DNA of 64,000 nt, from assembly GCA_963978895.1 (NCBI GenBank), contig OZ022238.1, positions 33,098,093 to 33,162,092 on the forward strand. Direction: 5' to 3'. The notes under the pieces are model-generated. The model searched no databases. It worked only from the letters and a program-made list of their open reading frames with translations, and was not told the DNA's origin. Source of the stretch: Erpobdella octoculata (lineage: Eukaryota; Annelida; Clitellata; Hirudinida; Erpobdellidae). Shown here one piece after another: positions 34,828 through 46,033 of the stretch. How positions within the stretch are numbered: the stretch's first letter is position 1; each line of letters begins with the position of its first letter. Made by a program: the position numbers and the translations under genes.

Positions 34828-36047
34828 TTGGCGACCAGGATGTCAAAGGACCAAGATTCAAACATGGCACAATTGCTTAAGTTTCTAATTGATAAAGAAG
34901 CTCGAGAAAAAGAAGAGAAACTTGAGAGGGAAGCTCGAGAAAAACAAAAAAAAACATTAAAAAGTAGCTCGAGAAAAACAAGAAAAACTTGATAAGGAAG
35001 CTCAGAAAAACAAAAAAACTTGAAAAAGAAGCTCGAAAAAAAGAAGAAAAGAGAATTGAAAAAGAAGAAACTGAGAAAAATTTCTTCTGTTAATTTCAAT
35101 GATGCAGGGCAATAGACTAGTCGAAGTTAGACCAGACCTCTACAAACGAGTTGAGCAATTTGTTTACGATCCATATCAAGGACTTATATTCACTGATTGG
35201 ATTGGGCGATTTGAAGAAGCTGTTCAGTCAGTCGGAGGCACATCAATGAGCGATCCAGAAAAAAGACAACTCTGACCGGGAACCTTCAACAAAACGAATA
35301 CACGCTACTTAAGGGTAGTATATTGCCGAGAACATTCGAGAGTCTAAGCTATGAGGAGAGAGAAGGTTGGCTTGAAAAACTGTTTGGTAATAAAAAAAGC
35401 ATTCATCAAAGACGGTTTGATTTTGAAAACGTTCAAATAATGGACTCAAAGACTTTCAGGGCATTCGCACAAGGGTGAACAGGCTGTGCAACGAAGCACA
35501 CTGGGAAAATTTTACAAAAGAAGCCAGCATGTTCTTACATTTTATATGGTAATTGAAGGACCCGAAATATTTAAACATTAAGCACAAATTACTGTTCAGG
35601 GTAGAACAAGAACAAGAACAAGATGAAACTGTTACATACAGAACAAATGATGATTTCAGAAACCTTAGAAATGTTAATCACCATTCAGAAAGATCACCTC
35701 AAAAATCTCCCATTAAAGAAATCCGTGGTTCACCCGTAAACAAAAATTTATGTTTTTGCTGTGGAAAACTGGGTACATTTTGCTGCCAACTGCAGAACTG
35801 ATGATAAAAGTCCCAAAAAACATTTCAGTTGAAAGAAAAGCTCAAATTTAAGGAGGAGACCAAGTCTGTCGTATAGACGACACGAAATACGGCAAGCCAA
35901 GACATTTCCCAGCAAGTGACACAATTATAACAGCCAACAGAAGATACACCACGGTGAAAATTGGTGATGTCGAAATTAAGATGCAAGTGGACTTCGGAGC
36001 CGATGTCACAATTAATAGTACAAAAACTTGGGTGAAGATTGGTTCAC
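34828..36047 (+). mobile_element. Gypsy gag-protease fragment (plus strand)
   Basis: A primer-binding-like TTGGCGACCAGG sits just after an LTR-like end (ATATAACA). Gag starts at 34840 with [20 protein letters not shown] and a Lys/Glu coiled coil, then frames giving FVYDPYQGLIFTDWIGRFEE, LPRTFESLSYEEREGWLEKL, and a damaged zinc knuckle CFCCGKLGTF (35752). The start of a protease follows (VDFGADVTIN, near 35990; canonical D-T-G is D-F-G). Several frame breaks and a stop are present. The element is cut at 36047, where an LTR in the opposite orientation begins. Confidence 0.72.
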
Positions 36048-36195
36048 TGTTATATCTTTATTATTCTAATCAAATGATAATAATTATAATCTAACTATTG
36101 TGGTTGTTAAATACTTATTAGATCTTTTGTTAATTATTAATGAAATTATATCTGCTTTGTTTTTATGACCTACCTGAATAGAAAATAGAATAAAA

Positions 36196-36233
<38 letters not shown>
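36048..36233 (-). repeat. LTR fragment in inverted orientation
   Basis: TGTTATATCTTTATTATTCT onward is the reverse complement of the end of the solo LTR at 52258-53019 (AGAATAATAAAGATATAACA). It runs into (TA)n at 36200. It lies against plus-strand gag of what is probably the same family, so an inversion or inverted insertion occurred. Confidence 0.65.
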
Positions 36234-36238
<5 letters not shown>

Positions 36239-36505
36239 GAATGTTTGTATATATGTATATATGTTAATGGCGTTTATGCATTGCTACACCATTCATCCGA
36301 TCGTAATGAAATTTTCACACAACCTTGAGAGTCAAGAGGAATCAAATATAGAGAAAAATTTTTTGAAATCCGTCACAAAATGAGCGGAGCGGAGCGGGTG
36401 AGCGAGCGGGAACTATATATATATGTATCTGCGTATGTATGTGTGTATGTATGTATGTATGTGTATGTGCATGTATGTGTGTCTGTGTGTGTGTTTATGT
36501 ATGTA
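36234..36505 (+). mobile_element. Helitron-like 5' region
   Basis: AAAATGAATGTTTGTATATA after (TA)n, then TTTATGCATTGCTACACCAT at about 36271-36290 and GAGCGGAGCGGGTGAGCGAG. The same block recurs at 37553-37700 and 46545-46685, always after TA/TATG repeats and near the G/A-rich minisatellite with CTAG ends. The assignment to a Helitron 5' end is inferred. Confidence 0.5.
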
Positions 36506-37409
36506 CTAGCGGAGATACCCGGCGTTGCCCGGGTTTTTTAGAGGTTTTTCTAATGTTTGTCTCTTTCTCTCCCGTTTCCTTTCCCACCTGCTTTCCCACT
36601 CCTGTTCGCTTTCCCGCTCCCGGTCGCTTTCCCGCTCCCGGTCGCTTTCCCGCTCCCGGTCGTTTTCCCGTTCTTGGTCGCTGTCCCGTTCCCGCTCACG
36701 TTTGCTCTCCCATTCCCGCTCACGCTTGCTTTTCCGTTCCCGCTCGCTGTCCGTTCCGGGTCGCTTTCCCGTTTCTATAATAGACAAACTAACCCACAAA
36801 CATTCATATATATTTATAGTCTTAGCAAATCTATTTTACAATTTATAGGCTAACAGAAGTTATGAAAGAATGGAAAAGAGAAAATGAGCGTGAACGGGAA
36901 CGGGAACGGGAGAGCAACCCTGACCGGGAATGGGAGAGCAAGCATGACCGGGAACGGGAGAGCAAGCGTGAGCGGGAACGGGAAAGCGATCGGGAACGGG
37001 AAAGCGACCGGGAACGGGAAAGCGACCGGGAACGGGAAAGCGACCGAGAACGGGAAAGCGACCGGGAACGGGAAAGCGACCGGGAACGGGAAAGCGACCG
37101 GGAACGGGAAAGCGACCGAGAACGGGAAAGCGACCGGGAACGGGAAAGCGACCGGGAACGGGAAAGCGACCGGGAACGCGGAAAGCGACTGGAATCGGGA
37201 GAGCAAGTTTGGAAGGAAACGCGAGCAAGAGAGAAAATCGATAACAAAACTTCTGAGCGGGAAAGCGACCGGGAGCTGGAAAACGACCGAGAGCGGAAAA
37301 GCGACCAGGAACGCGACGAAAACGGGAAATTGGAGAAGGAAACGGGAGCGAGAGACAAACATTAGAAAAACCTCTAAAAACCCCGGGCAACGCCGGGTAA
37401 CCCCGCTAG
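36506..37409. mobile_element. Two Helitron-like 3' ends in inverted arrangement
   Basis: The left copy (CTAG at 36506, minus) starts CTAGCGGAGATACCCGGCGT; the right copy (CTAG at 37406-37409, plus) ends with CCCGGGCAACGCCGGG and CCCCGCTAG. Between them are opposed minisatellites around a 70-bp spacer (36785-36860). In the right copy (36960-37180) the unit is 18 bp, GGGAACGGGAAAGCGACC, repeated about 12 times. The Arg/Glu/Ser/Asp-repeat ORFs are artefacts of the 18-bp unit. Confidence 0.75.
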
Positions 37410-37790
<381 letters not shown>

Positions 37791-37966
37791 TGTGTTTTTT
37801 ACAATATTTCGGCACTAAATGCTCATTCAAAGTATGTATGTGTGTGTATGTATCTATGTAGGTATGTATGTATGTATGTATGTATGTGTTTTTTACAATA
37901 TTTCGGCACTAAATGCTCATTCAAAGTATGTATGTGTGTGTATGTATCTATGTAGGTATGTATGTA
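37791..37966. repeat. 94-bp minisatellite unit in the (TATG)n tract (third copy at 40444-40537)
   Basis: TTTCGGCACTAAATGCTCAT followed by TCAAAGTATG and TATCTATGTAGG occurs at 37808, 37902 and, beyond RLE copy 2, at 40458. The separated third copy suggests RLE copy 2 inserted inside an existing array. Confidence 0.88.
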
Positions 37967-38296
37967 TGTATGTATGTATGTATGTATGTATGTATGTATG
38001 TATGTATGTATGTATGTATGTATGTATGTATGTATGTATGTATGTATGTATGTATGTATGTATGTATGTATGTATGTATGTATGTATGTATGTATGTATG
38101 TATGTATGTATGTATGTATGTATGTATGTATGTATGTATGTATGTATGTATGTATGTATGTATGTATGTATGTATGTATGTATGTATGTATGTATGTATG
38201 TATGTATGTATGTATGTATGTATGTATGTATGTATGTATGTATGTATGTATGTATGTATGTATGTATGTATGTATGTATGTATGTATGTGTGTGTT
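37956..38296. repeat. (TATG)n microsatellite, 3' flank of RLE copy 2
   Basis: About 84 uninterrupted TATG units ending in TGTGTG at the retrotransposon junction. Confidence 0.97.
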
Positions 38297-40398
38297 CACT
38301 CCTGAAGAGCTTTTCTGTGGAGGTCATCAGAAGAAAACCCCCCCTCGAGCAAACGTTTCGGCTCTTTAATTTCTTGACGTTCTAAGGGGGGCGAGCCACG
38401 TTCGACGGACGAACGTCCTCCGGCAGAAAATGTTTTTGTTCTTTTCCGACATCGAATTTCTATCATTCCTTGCATCGTGGCAGATATTTGTCATGCAAAT
38501 AAACTCGCGACTTTAGAGAAATTCAGACTATTCAAGTGAGAAAACCTTCGACGACATAACGGCTTCGCTTTCGTAGCGGTACTTAATATCGCCACGTAAA
38601 CAAAGACGAAGCAATTCTATTCTTGCGGAGCGGAGAGAGCGGCTTCTAAATTTGGAAAATCTTCTTTTTTCTCTCTTTGAGACCAAATCCAGAATGAAGC
38701 CGATTCTGCTGCTTCAGAAATCTGTTTAATTGCACGGGTCCGCTCTCTGTTAGACATTCCCAGGGCCCGCAGCAACTTTAGCAAAGATTTACCAACCAAA
38801 CCGCGTGCTCCGACTTCAACAGCAAAAAGCTCAGCTCTTGAGCCATTTGCTTCCAAATCCAACATCAATTCTCTGTATCTTTCTAATTTCATGATGTTAC
38901 TGGCCTCCATGTTGCTTTCCCAAGGCACTGTCAACTCGATGAGAAGAAATGTCTTGGCCAGACTCGAAAAAACAACTATGTCTGGCCTTTTTCCACTTTC
39001 CTTTATTGAAACTGGGAAGCACTTTTCCGTTTTCAGATCGGCAGAGACCCTCCAGTCGTTCGCCGCATGGAAAACATTCTCTCCTTCCGTGAGGGTTCTT
39101 TTTGGGCGATTTAGCTGCGGCAATCCCTCTCTCAAAAAATAAATCCTCCTCCTAGGTTTCACCTCCATTGAGTTGGCTTTTCGGCAGGCCTCTTTTACAA
39201 ATCCCAGCAGCTTTTGGAGAACAAGGTTGTGGCGCCACGTGTATCTACCATGAGAAAGGGAATAGGAGCAGGAGGAAAGAATATGAATCAATGACTGCGA
39301 CTGACCGCAGAGCTGACACTCATCGTTCTCAATTAATTTCCATTTTTTTAAATTGCTGGCTGTTGGCAGCTGATCATACATCGATCTAATGAGGAACGAT
39401 AGCCGCACTGGAGCATAGCGCCATATATCTTCCCATAACAGAGACCGCTGAACTGACTCCTCCCATCTGGTCCAGTCGCCTTGCTGTGACAATTGTGCGC
39501 TCTTCACAACTCTCTCGCTTTCTATCGCTTGCTTTCTGTCCTGAACAATCAAGTCTGATCTTTCCTGAGCGTTTGCCTTGGACCACCAGAGATGGTGGTT
39601 CCATCCAACACCATGCCGCCCCAACTGAACTGCTCCGGTCCTTTCAGTCCACTGGAGAGAAACCGTGGCATTCTCTATTTCAACCCTAGCATTCCATTTG
39701 GTTCCTGAGATTAGAGTTGGTTTTACCTCAGCGACTCTCTGATCCGTTGAATTATCGAGCATCATCTGAGTTCTCAGTTTGCTGATCTTGAAATCTTCAA
39801 CAAAAGACCGCAATGGAAGTCTCAGCTTGGCTGTTTTGCCGTAGAGAGCCACAGACGTCAATCCCGGAGGCAGACCCAACCATTGACGTGTAAAACGAGC
39901 TATCTTTCTTTCTAGTTTCTCACACAACTTGCAGACCAATTTCATAGACTGTCAAAGGCCAAAGCAGTCTTGGCACTAAAACAAATTGCAAAATCCACAC
40001 TTTGAACCTGCTCTGAAGCGGAGCAGCATTAATGCTTTCCATGGAGACAGTTGCCATACGGAGAATAGAAGCACCCTGATCAACGTCATTCAGGGATTTA
40101 CAATACCATCTACCGAGACTTTTCACTGGTTCGTCGCTCACTGTTGGAATCTTGTTACCATCAACAGAGAAAACGGTGTATTCATCAATTTTACCGCGAC
40201 GCAGGGAGAGACTTCTCGATTTAGATGCTTTAAAACTCATTCCGCACCATTTGAGTAGATCGCTGAAGACATCAAGTGTCCGTCTCATTGAAATACACTT
40301 ATTCAAACTAATTGTCGTGTCGTCCATGAAAGCTCTCAGAGGTGGCATGAAAATACCTCGGCCGACATAAACATCTTCTACCCTTGCACCAACTGAAT
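38297..40398 (-). mobile_element. RLE-type non-LTR retrotransposon, copy 2 (5'-truncated)
   Basis: Nearly identical to copy 1 from its 3' end (CACTCCTGAAG) to the truncation at 40398, which falls within RT just upstream of the active site (corresponding to about 3780 in copy 1). Both ends abut (TATG)n, and element orientation relative to the repeat is the same as in copies 1 and 3. It provides the uninterrupted reference for the insertion in copy 1. Confidence 0.9.
38617..40396 (-). pseudogene. RLE retrotransposon C-terminal RT, zinc knuckle and endonuclease
   Basis: Two frames joined by a small insertion near 39925 (CTCACACAACTT against CTCCACAACTT in copy 1). The upstream frame (39920-40348 plus flank) has the FMDD active site. 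The downstream 442-residue frame (38617-39945) has the knuckle CQLCGQSQSLIHILSSC (C-x2-C-x7-H-x4-C), RYTWRHN, and the endonuclease core RPDIVVFSSLAKTFLLIELT with VPWE and MKLERYREL, then VEVGARGLVGKS, ending KKEDFPNLEAALSAPQE. The knuckle and endonuclease are intact in this copy. Confidence 0.9.
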
Positions 40399-40702
40399 GT
40401 ATGTATGTATGTATGTATGTATGTATGTATGTATGTATGTATGTGTTTTTTACAATATTTCGGCACTAAATGCTCATTCAAAGTATGTATGTGTGTGTAT
40501 GTATCTATGTAGGTATGTATGTATGTATGTATGTATGTATGTATGTATGTATGTATGTATGTATGTGTGTATGTATGTATGTATGTATGTATGTATGTAT
40601 GTATGTATGTATGTATGTATGTATGTATGTGTGTATGTATGTATGTATGTATGTATGTGTGTATGTATCTATGTATGTGTGTATGTATCTATGTATGTAT
40701 GT
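40399..40702. repeat. (TATG)n tract between RLE copies 2 and 3, with one 94-bp unit
   Basis: TATG units, then one 94-bp unit (40444-40537), then TATG units with TGTG and TATC variants up to the 3' end of copy 3. Confidence 0.95.
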
Positions 40703-43077
40703 GAAAACTCTTCTTCGAGCAAGTTCGTCAGAGGTCTTCAGAGGAAGACCCTCCCAGCGTGTCGGCCCTTTTCCTGACGCTACCACGGGAGGGCGGGCCA
40801 CGACCGTTGATCAGACGGCCGCCCCCTGACGAAATTTGTGTATCACATGCCGTTTCCGACCAGAACCAGATAACCGGCAAATCTTCAAAGTACCAGAACC
40901 AAGAAGTCATTTTGAAACCGTCAAGCAACTGTAACAAGATGAGAAACTGTCTTTCAAAACGCCGGAACTTGAGCATGTAGTAACTGTAGTATCCACCAAA
41001 ACCGCCAGATTCCGAGACCGAAAGAAACATTCACCTCCGGAACTTCGAGCCATGCCACCACTTTCACCAAACGAGAAACACCACAAACCATAATGGCAGG
41101 AAACATTGTTTCGATTATTTTCTAAACGCCAGCAACTTTCCTTCTATTGCAAACAACCGAAACTCTCGCCGGCAGCCATAACGCGACTTCGTCCCTGAAC
41201 TTGTAAACAAAGGAGGAGCTAACACTGTTGTACGGAAGCCAGAAGTGGCTGTTTAAATTTATTATCTCCTTTTTCATTCCTTTGCATCCATATCCAAAAA
41301 GAAGCTGTTTCTGCTCTTTCAGCTATTTTCTTGATAGCTTGAGTTTTTTTCCGACCCGACATTCCGAGAGCCACAAGCAATTTGACAAGTGAGCGACCGG
41401 CTAAACCCCTGGCGCCTACTTCAACTAGAAAAATCTCGACTCTATACCCCGCACGCTCCAAATCTTGGGCAAGGATTCTGTACCGTTCTTCTTTCAAGAT
41501 ATTTGAGGCTTCCATGTTGCTTTCCCATGGCACTGTCAGTTCGATGAACAGCAACGTCTTGGCCAAACCGGAAAAAATGACAATGTCCGGTCTCAATCCG
41601 CTGCTGCGAACCAATTCCGGAAAGCAGTCTTCATCTTTTAAGTCTGCTGATATCCTCCAGTCATTTGCCGCATCAAGCAACGATTCTCTTCTCGTACTTG
41701 CCTTTCTGCGGCCCAAGTGCTGCAAGCCTTCTCTCAAGAAATAAACTTTCCTTCTAGGGCACAACTGCATCGAATTGGCTAGTCTGCAGTTCTTCTTGAT
41801 AATGCCCAGTATCTCTCTTAGAACCTCATTGTGGTGCCACGTGTATCTTCCCTTTGCCAAAGCATACGGACAACATGAGAGAATATGAATCAGAGTTTCT
41901 GTTTTCTCACACAGCTTGCAGGCTTCATTTTCAAGCTTTCCCCATTTCACTAAGTTCGAAGCTGTCGGCAGTTGATCATACATCGCTCTAATCACGAAAG
42001 ATAGGCGGATGGGCGAGTAACGCCACAAATCATTCCATGTCATCGAATGCTGAACTGCCGCCTCCCATCTAGTCCAATCGCCCTGTTGCGACATCTGAGC
42101 ACCTAACTGCACTCTTTCCAACTCCATTGCTCGCCTTCTGTCTTGAATAATCAGGTTTGTCCTTTCCTGCGACGAGGCCTTAGACCACCACACATGATGG
42201 AACCAACCCAGACCGAGCCGTCCCGGTTGCACTGCTCCGAGCTTTTCAGACCATTGCAAAGATCCCTCGGCTTCACGGATGTCCCTCCCTGCAGTCCAGC
42301 CTTTTCCCGATCCAACTGATGGGCCCACATTCACGATACATTGGTCTGAAGAGTTGTCCATCATCAACTGTGTCCGTATCTTGCTAATCTTGTACTCTTC
42401 TACTAGGGACTTGAATGGAAGAGCTAACTTAGCTGACTTACTATATAGAGCTAAAGTTGTTAACGCCGGTGGAAGTCCTAGCCATTTCCGAATACAGCAG
42501 TTCATTTTCTTTTCCATTCGCTCCACGTGAGATAAACATATCTCATAGATTGTTAATGGCCATAGCAACCTCGGTATCAAAACAAACTGTACCAGCCATA
42601 CCTTGAACCTTCCCTGCAGCTCGGTTGAATTGATTTTCCTCAGGTCCTCAACCAAGCCCTGCAAAACGATGCTGCTCTGACTCACATCATTCATGGAGAC
42701 GTTGTACCATCTTCCCAAGCTTTTCACAGGCTCTTGCTGGATCGTTGGGATTTCGCAACCAGCCACCGAGAATGAGACAAAACCATCAATCTCTCCATGT
42801 CGCAAAGAAAGGCTTCTCGATTTGGCTGGCTTGAACTTCATTCCACACCAGGACAACAAGTCGTTGAAATTTTGAAGAATACGGCGCATTTCGCCGCAGT
42901 GATTCAAGATAAGAGTAGTGTCGTCCATGAAGGCTTTTATTGATGGCATGAAAATTCCTTTTCCCAGGTAAACATCCTGAACCCGAGATGCAATCGAACC
43001 GAGCAATAATTGCATAGCCAGAACAAATAGAATGGGAGAAATTGAACACCCCATAGCAATTCCGACCCGCAAGTTGT
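40703..43077 (-). mobile_element. RLE-type non-LTR retrotransposon, copy 3, different family (5'-truncated)
   Basis: Same clade as copies 1/2 but clearly diverged at protein level. The 3' UTR (40703-41220) has only a loosely similar start (GAAAACTCTTCTTCGAGCAA). The 5' end is truncated at GTAT near 43077, where (TATG)n begins. Orientation relative to the repeat is the same as in the other two copies. Confidence 0.9.
41219..43077 (-). CDS. RLE retrotransposon RT/zinc knuckle/endonuclease, 5'-truncated but open
   Basis: 617 open residues with no internal stop; the first Met is not native because the element is 5'-truncated. Order: GIAMGCSISPILFVLAMQ (RT); FMDDTT active site (about residue 49); LSWCGMKFKPAKSRSLSLRH; thumb region; knuckle CKLCEKTETLIHILSCC (C-x2-C-x7-H-x4-C, about 388-404); RYTWHHN; endonuclease core RPDIVIFSGLAKTLLFIELT, VPWE, then KEERYR; VEVGARGLAGRSLVKLL; and FWIWMQRNEKGDN near the end. 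The open frame suggests recent activity of this family. Confidence 0.9.
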
Positions 43078-43336
43078 ATGTATGTATGTATGTATGTATG
43101 TATGTATGTATGTATGTATGTATGTATGTATGTATGTATGTATGTATGTATGTATGTATGTATGTATGTATGTATGTATGTATGTATGTATGTATGTATG
43201 TATGTATGTATGTATGTATGTATGTATGTATGTATGTATGTATGTATGTATGTATGTATGTATGTATGTATGTATGTATGTATGTATGTATGTATGTATG
43301 TATGTATGTATGTATGTATGTATGTATGTATGTATG
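43078..43336. repeat. (TATG)n microsatellite, 5' flank of RLE copy 3 and left flank of hAT
   Basis: About 65 uninterrupted TATG units. Confidence 0.98.
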
Positions 43337-44706
43337 CAGTGATGGGTAGTTACTAACTATAAATAGTTAACTACTAGTTATTAACTACTCTAAAGTAGTT
43401 AAGGAATAGTTAATAACTACTTTTTGTGAGACTAGTTATCAACTAGTAGTTAACTATTTTTGAGATAGTTATTAACTACAGTAGTTAACTATTTTTTTAA
43501 CTACTTTAATTTTTTTAATAATTTTTTTTAAACAATTACGATATCTGTGTTTTTTAATTTATGTACTTGTACATCACTATCTTATTGGCTTTGTTTCTTC
43601 CTTTTCATTTTCCGCTTCGTTGTTTGTTTAAGTTTGTTATTATTTTCGGTTAGGTTCGATTTTCGATTAGGTGACGAGTTTGTTGCGATCTATTACAATG
43701 AATAGCAAAATAATTAAAGAATGTTTTACTGAAGTAGTTGTTAAGGACGATGAAAAAAACCATCAAACCTCTTTTATACAAGCACTATCTCGGGGTATAG
43801 AGAAACGATTTGATCCTGTTTTAAAAAATGAAGAGTATCTGCTAGCAACAGCGATAATTCTCCAATTCAAATTGAATTTTTTGTCCCATGAGCAAAAAAA
43901 ATATTTGATTAAAGAAAAATTATTGGCTTACATAAAAGAAATGAATCAAGAGCTTGAAAAATCAGGTTTATTTAACTTGTATTTAATTGCAAATGTTAAA
44001 AGGTTTTTTTTTGTTAACAATTAACAATACACAGCATTATTGTTTAATTATTGTTTATTAATTATTGTTTTTATAAATATCTTTGCAGGTTGTAAATCTA
44101 GAAGCCATAGCTCAAAAACAATCACCTCTGTTGACAATGATCAGTGCAGTGAAAATGACGATTTGTACGATTATATGGATACCATACCAAACTCCTTTGA
44201 CAATGTATTGGCTGAACAGCTTAATGATTATTTATCAAACCCGTCCAAGAACATCCAAAGTCTCTTCCATTTTCCAGATGTTTGTGCAGCATTTATAAAG
44301 CTCAATTCAACATTGCCAAGTTCAGCAGCAGTTGAAAGACTTTTTAGTGTAGCAGGACAAATTTTATCTGACAGACGAAGTAAATTGTCTGATAACCACA
44401 TCGATATGATGATTTTTTTAAGAGATCATCTTAGATATTCTGTAAATGCTTTTGATAGTATCATTTTGTAAATGATTGTGTAAATAAAAATGTAAATAAT
44501 TATATTTTGTTCTTGGAAATTACATTTGTTTAAAATTTTAATGTTAAAAAGTAGTTAACTACTAGTTAACTACTAGGCAGTAGTTAAGTAGGTAGTTAAT
44601 AACTACTGCTTTTAAAAGTAGTTAGGAAATAGTTACTAACTACTTTTTTTGTGAGTAGTTAAATAAAGTAGTTAACTACTTTTAAAGTAGTTAAAAACCA
44701 TCACTG
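43337..44706 (+). mobile_element. hAT element, internally deleted, inserted in (TATG)n
   Basis: Ends CAGTGATGG (43337) and CCATCACTG (to 44706) are inverted; both are followed by subterminal arrays of AGTTAACTA-type palindromes. The flanks are TATG repeats that continue in phase, so an 8-bp duplication equals two repeat units and cannot be told apart. It encodes only the C-terminal part of a hAT transposase, so it is non-autonomous. Confidence 0.88.
43671..44471 (+). pseudogene. hAT transposase C-terminal remnant
   Basis: Two frames with a gap between (about 44020-44085; the sequence ends in TTTGCAG before TTGTAAATC, so an intron is possible). The first (43671-44024) has NEEYLLATAIILQFKLNFL. 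The second (44040-44471) carries the hAT dimerisation domain: LPSSAAVERLFSVAGQILSD, then RRSKLSDNHIDMMIFLRDHL. The BED finger, the RNase-H-like catalytic core and most of the insertion domain are absent, consistent with internal deletion. Confidence 0.87.
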
Positions 44707-44888
44707 TATGTATGTATGTATGTATGTATGTATGTATGTATGTATGTATGTATGTATGTATGTATGTATGTATGTATGTATGTATGTATGTATGTATGTA
44801 TGTATGTATGTATGTATGTATGTATGTATGTATGTATGTATGTATGTATGTATGTATGTATGTATGTATGTATGTATGTATGTATGTA
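44707..44888. repeat. (TATG)n between hAT and Helitron-like element
   Basis: About 45 TATG units, ending in TATGTA next to CTAG. Confidence 0.98.
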
Positions 44889-46033
44889 CTAGCAGTGCCG
44901 TAGCGGCTTCGCTCGAATGAAATTAGAGAATTTGAACCGTGCATACATAGTAGAGTACTGCACGGATCAATGTTTCAGGTCTCGGCTCGGACCGTCGACA
45001 ACTTGCCCCAGCCCGTTTTAAAAACCGAAATTCATGGCCCGGCACGGCCGTATAATATCGGCTCGGCCCGTTTTTAAAGGCCTAGAAGTTCTATATACTT
45101 GATGAAAAACTTCGGTCCGTCCCACCTTGATTTCAGGTTTAGCCCGGCCCGTCTGAACACCCTAAATTCACTAAAATGTCTATATACTTGGTTCAAAATC
45201 TCGCCCCGTCCACCTTGATTTAAGGTTTTGGCAGGGCCGTATGAAAACCCTAAAATAACGGCTTGGCCCGTCCGTCCGGTGATAAACTGAACTCATCTAC
45301 TTTTAACCGGCACAAAACCTCAAATTACTAATTTTCACATCTGTAGTACTTACAGTTTTTGAGTAGTAGTTATTTTAAAATCAAATAACCCTTTTTCCAC
45401 TTCACATTTGAGGTCCTGGAAACCAAATTTTCAAAAAATGGTGAAACACGTTTATCATTATTTTTAGAGTAGAAACTAAATACTAATTTTACTTTTGTAG
45501 CATTTACAGTTTTTGAGTAGCAGTTACTTTAAAAACCAAGTAACCCTTCCACCCCATATTTGAAGTCCTGGATACCAAATTTTCAAAAAATGGTAAAACA
45601 CGTATATCATTATTTCTGGAGTAGAAACCAAATACTAATTTAATCTCCTGTAGCATTCACAGTTTTTGAGTAGCAGCTACTTTAAAAACCAAATAACCTA
45701 ATTTTCCAACCCACATTTGAGGTCCGGAAAACCAAATTTTCAAAAAATGGTGAAACACGTATCTTTTTATTTTTCAAGAAGAATCCATATACCAAATTTC
45801 AAAATCTTCTCATTTTTGGTTTTCGAGATATACATTGTTTTAGAAAAAAGTTTGTTTTCCAGTTTCTTCCCCTCAGGATCAAAATTTTCAAAAATCCTTT
45901 CTTATTGGGTGTTTACGCAATAAAAGTAATATAAGTTTTAAATTTCACGTTCCTATGATGAGGCATTTGAGCTCGGCGTTGATTATCAGTCAGTCAGTCA
46001 GTCAGTCAGGACATGTTCTTTTATATATATAGA
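44889..46033 (-). mobile_element. Helitron-like non-autonomous element, complete, precise A/T insertion in (TATG)n
   Basis: 1145 bp. On the minus strand it begins TCTATATATATAAAAGAACA at 46033 and ends with a GC-rich hairpin-like segment and CTAG at 44892-44889. The host reads A on the left and T on the right, and the flanks rejoin as TATGTA-TGTATG in perfect phase with no duplication. TC start, CTAG end and A/T target are the Helitron hallmarks. Inside are GGCCCG-rich and 155-bp repeats shared with 5257-6870 and a CAGT run near the 5' end. No Rep/helicase ORF. Confidence 0.82.

Noticed and set aside
37819..38385. Long MYVC/HTYI open frames across TATG tracts (also 1772-2086, 40397-40829, 43032-43356, 44672-44944, 45998-46570)
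   Set aside because: A tetranucleotide repeat without stops is open in several frames on both strands; composition is a four-residue repeat with no domain.
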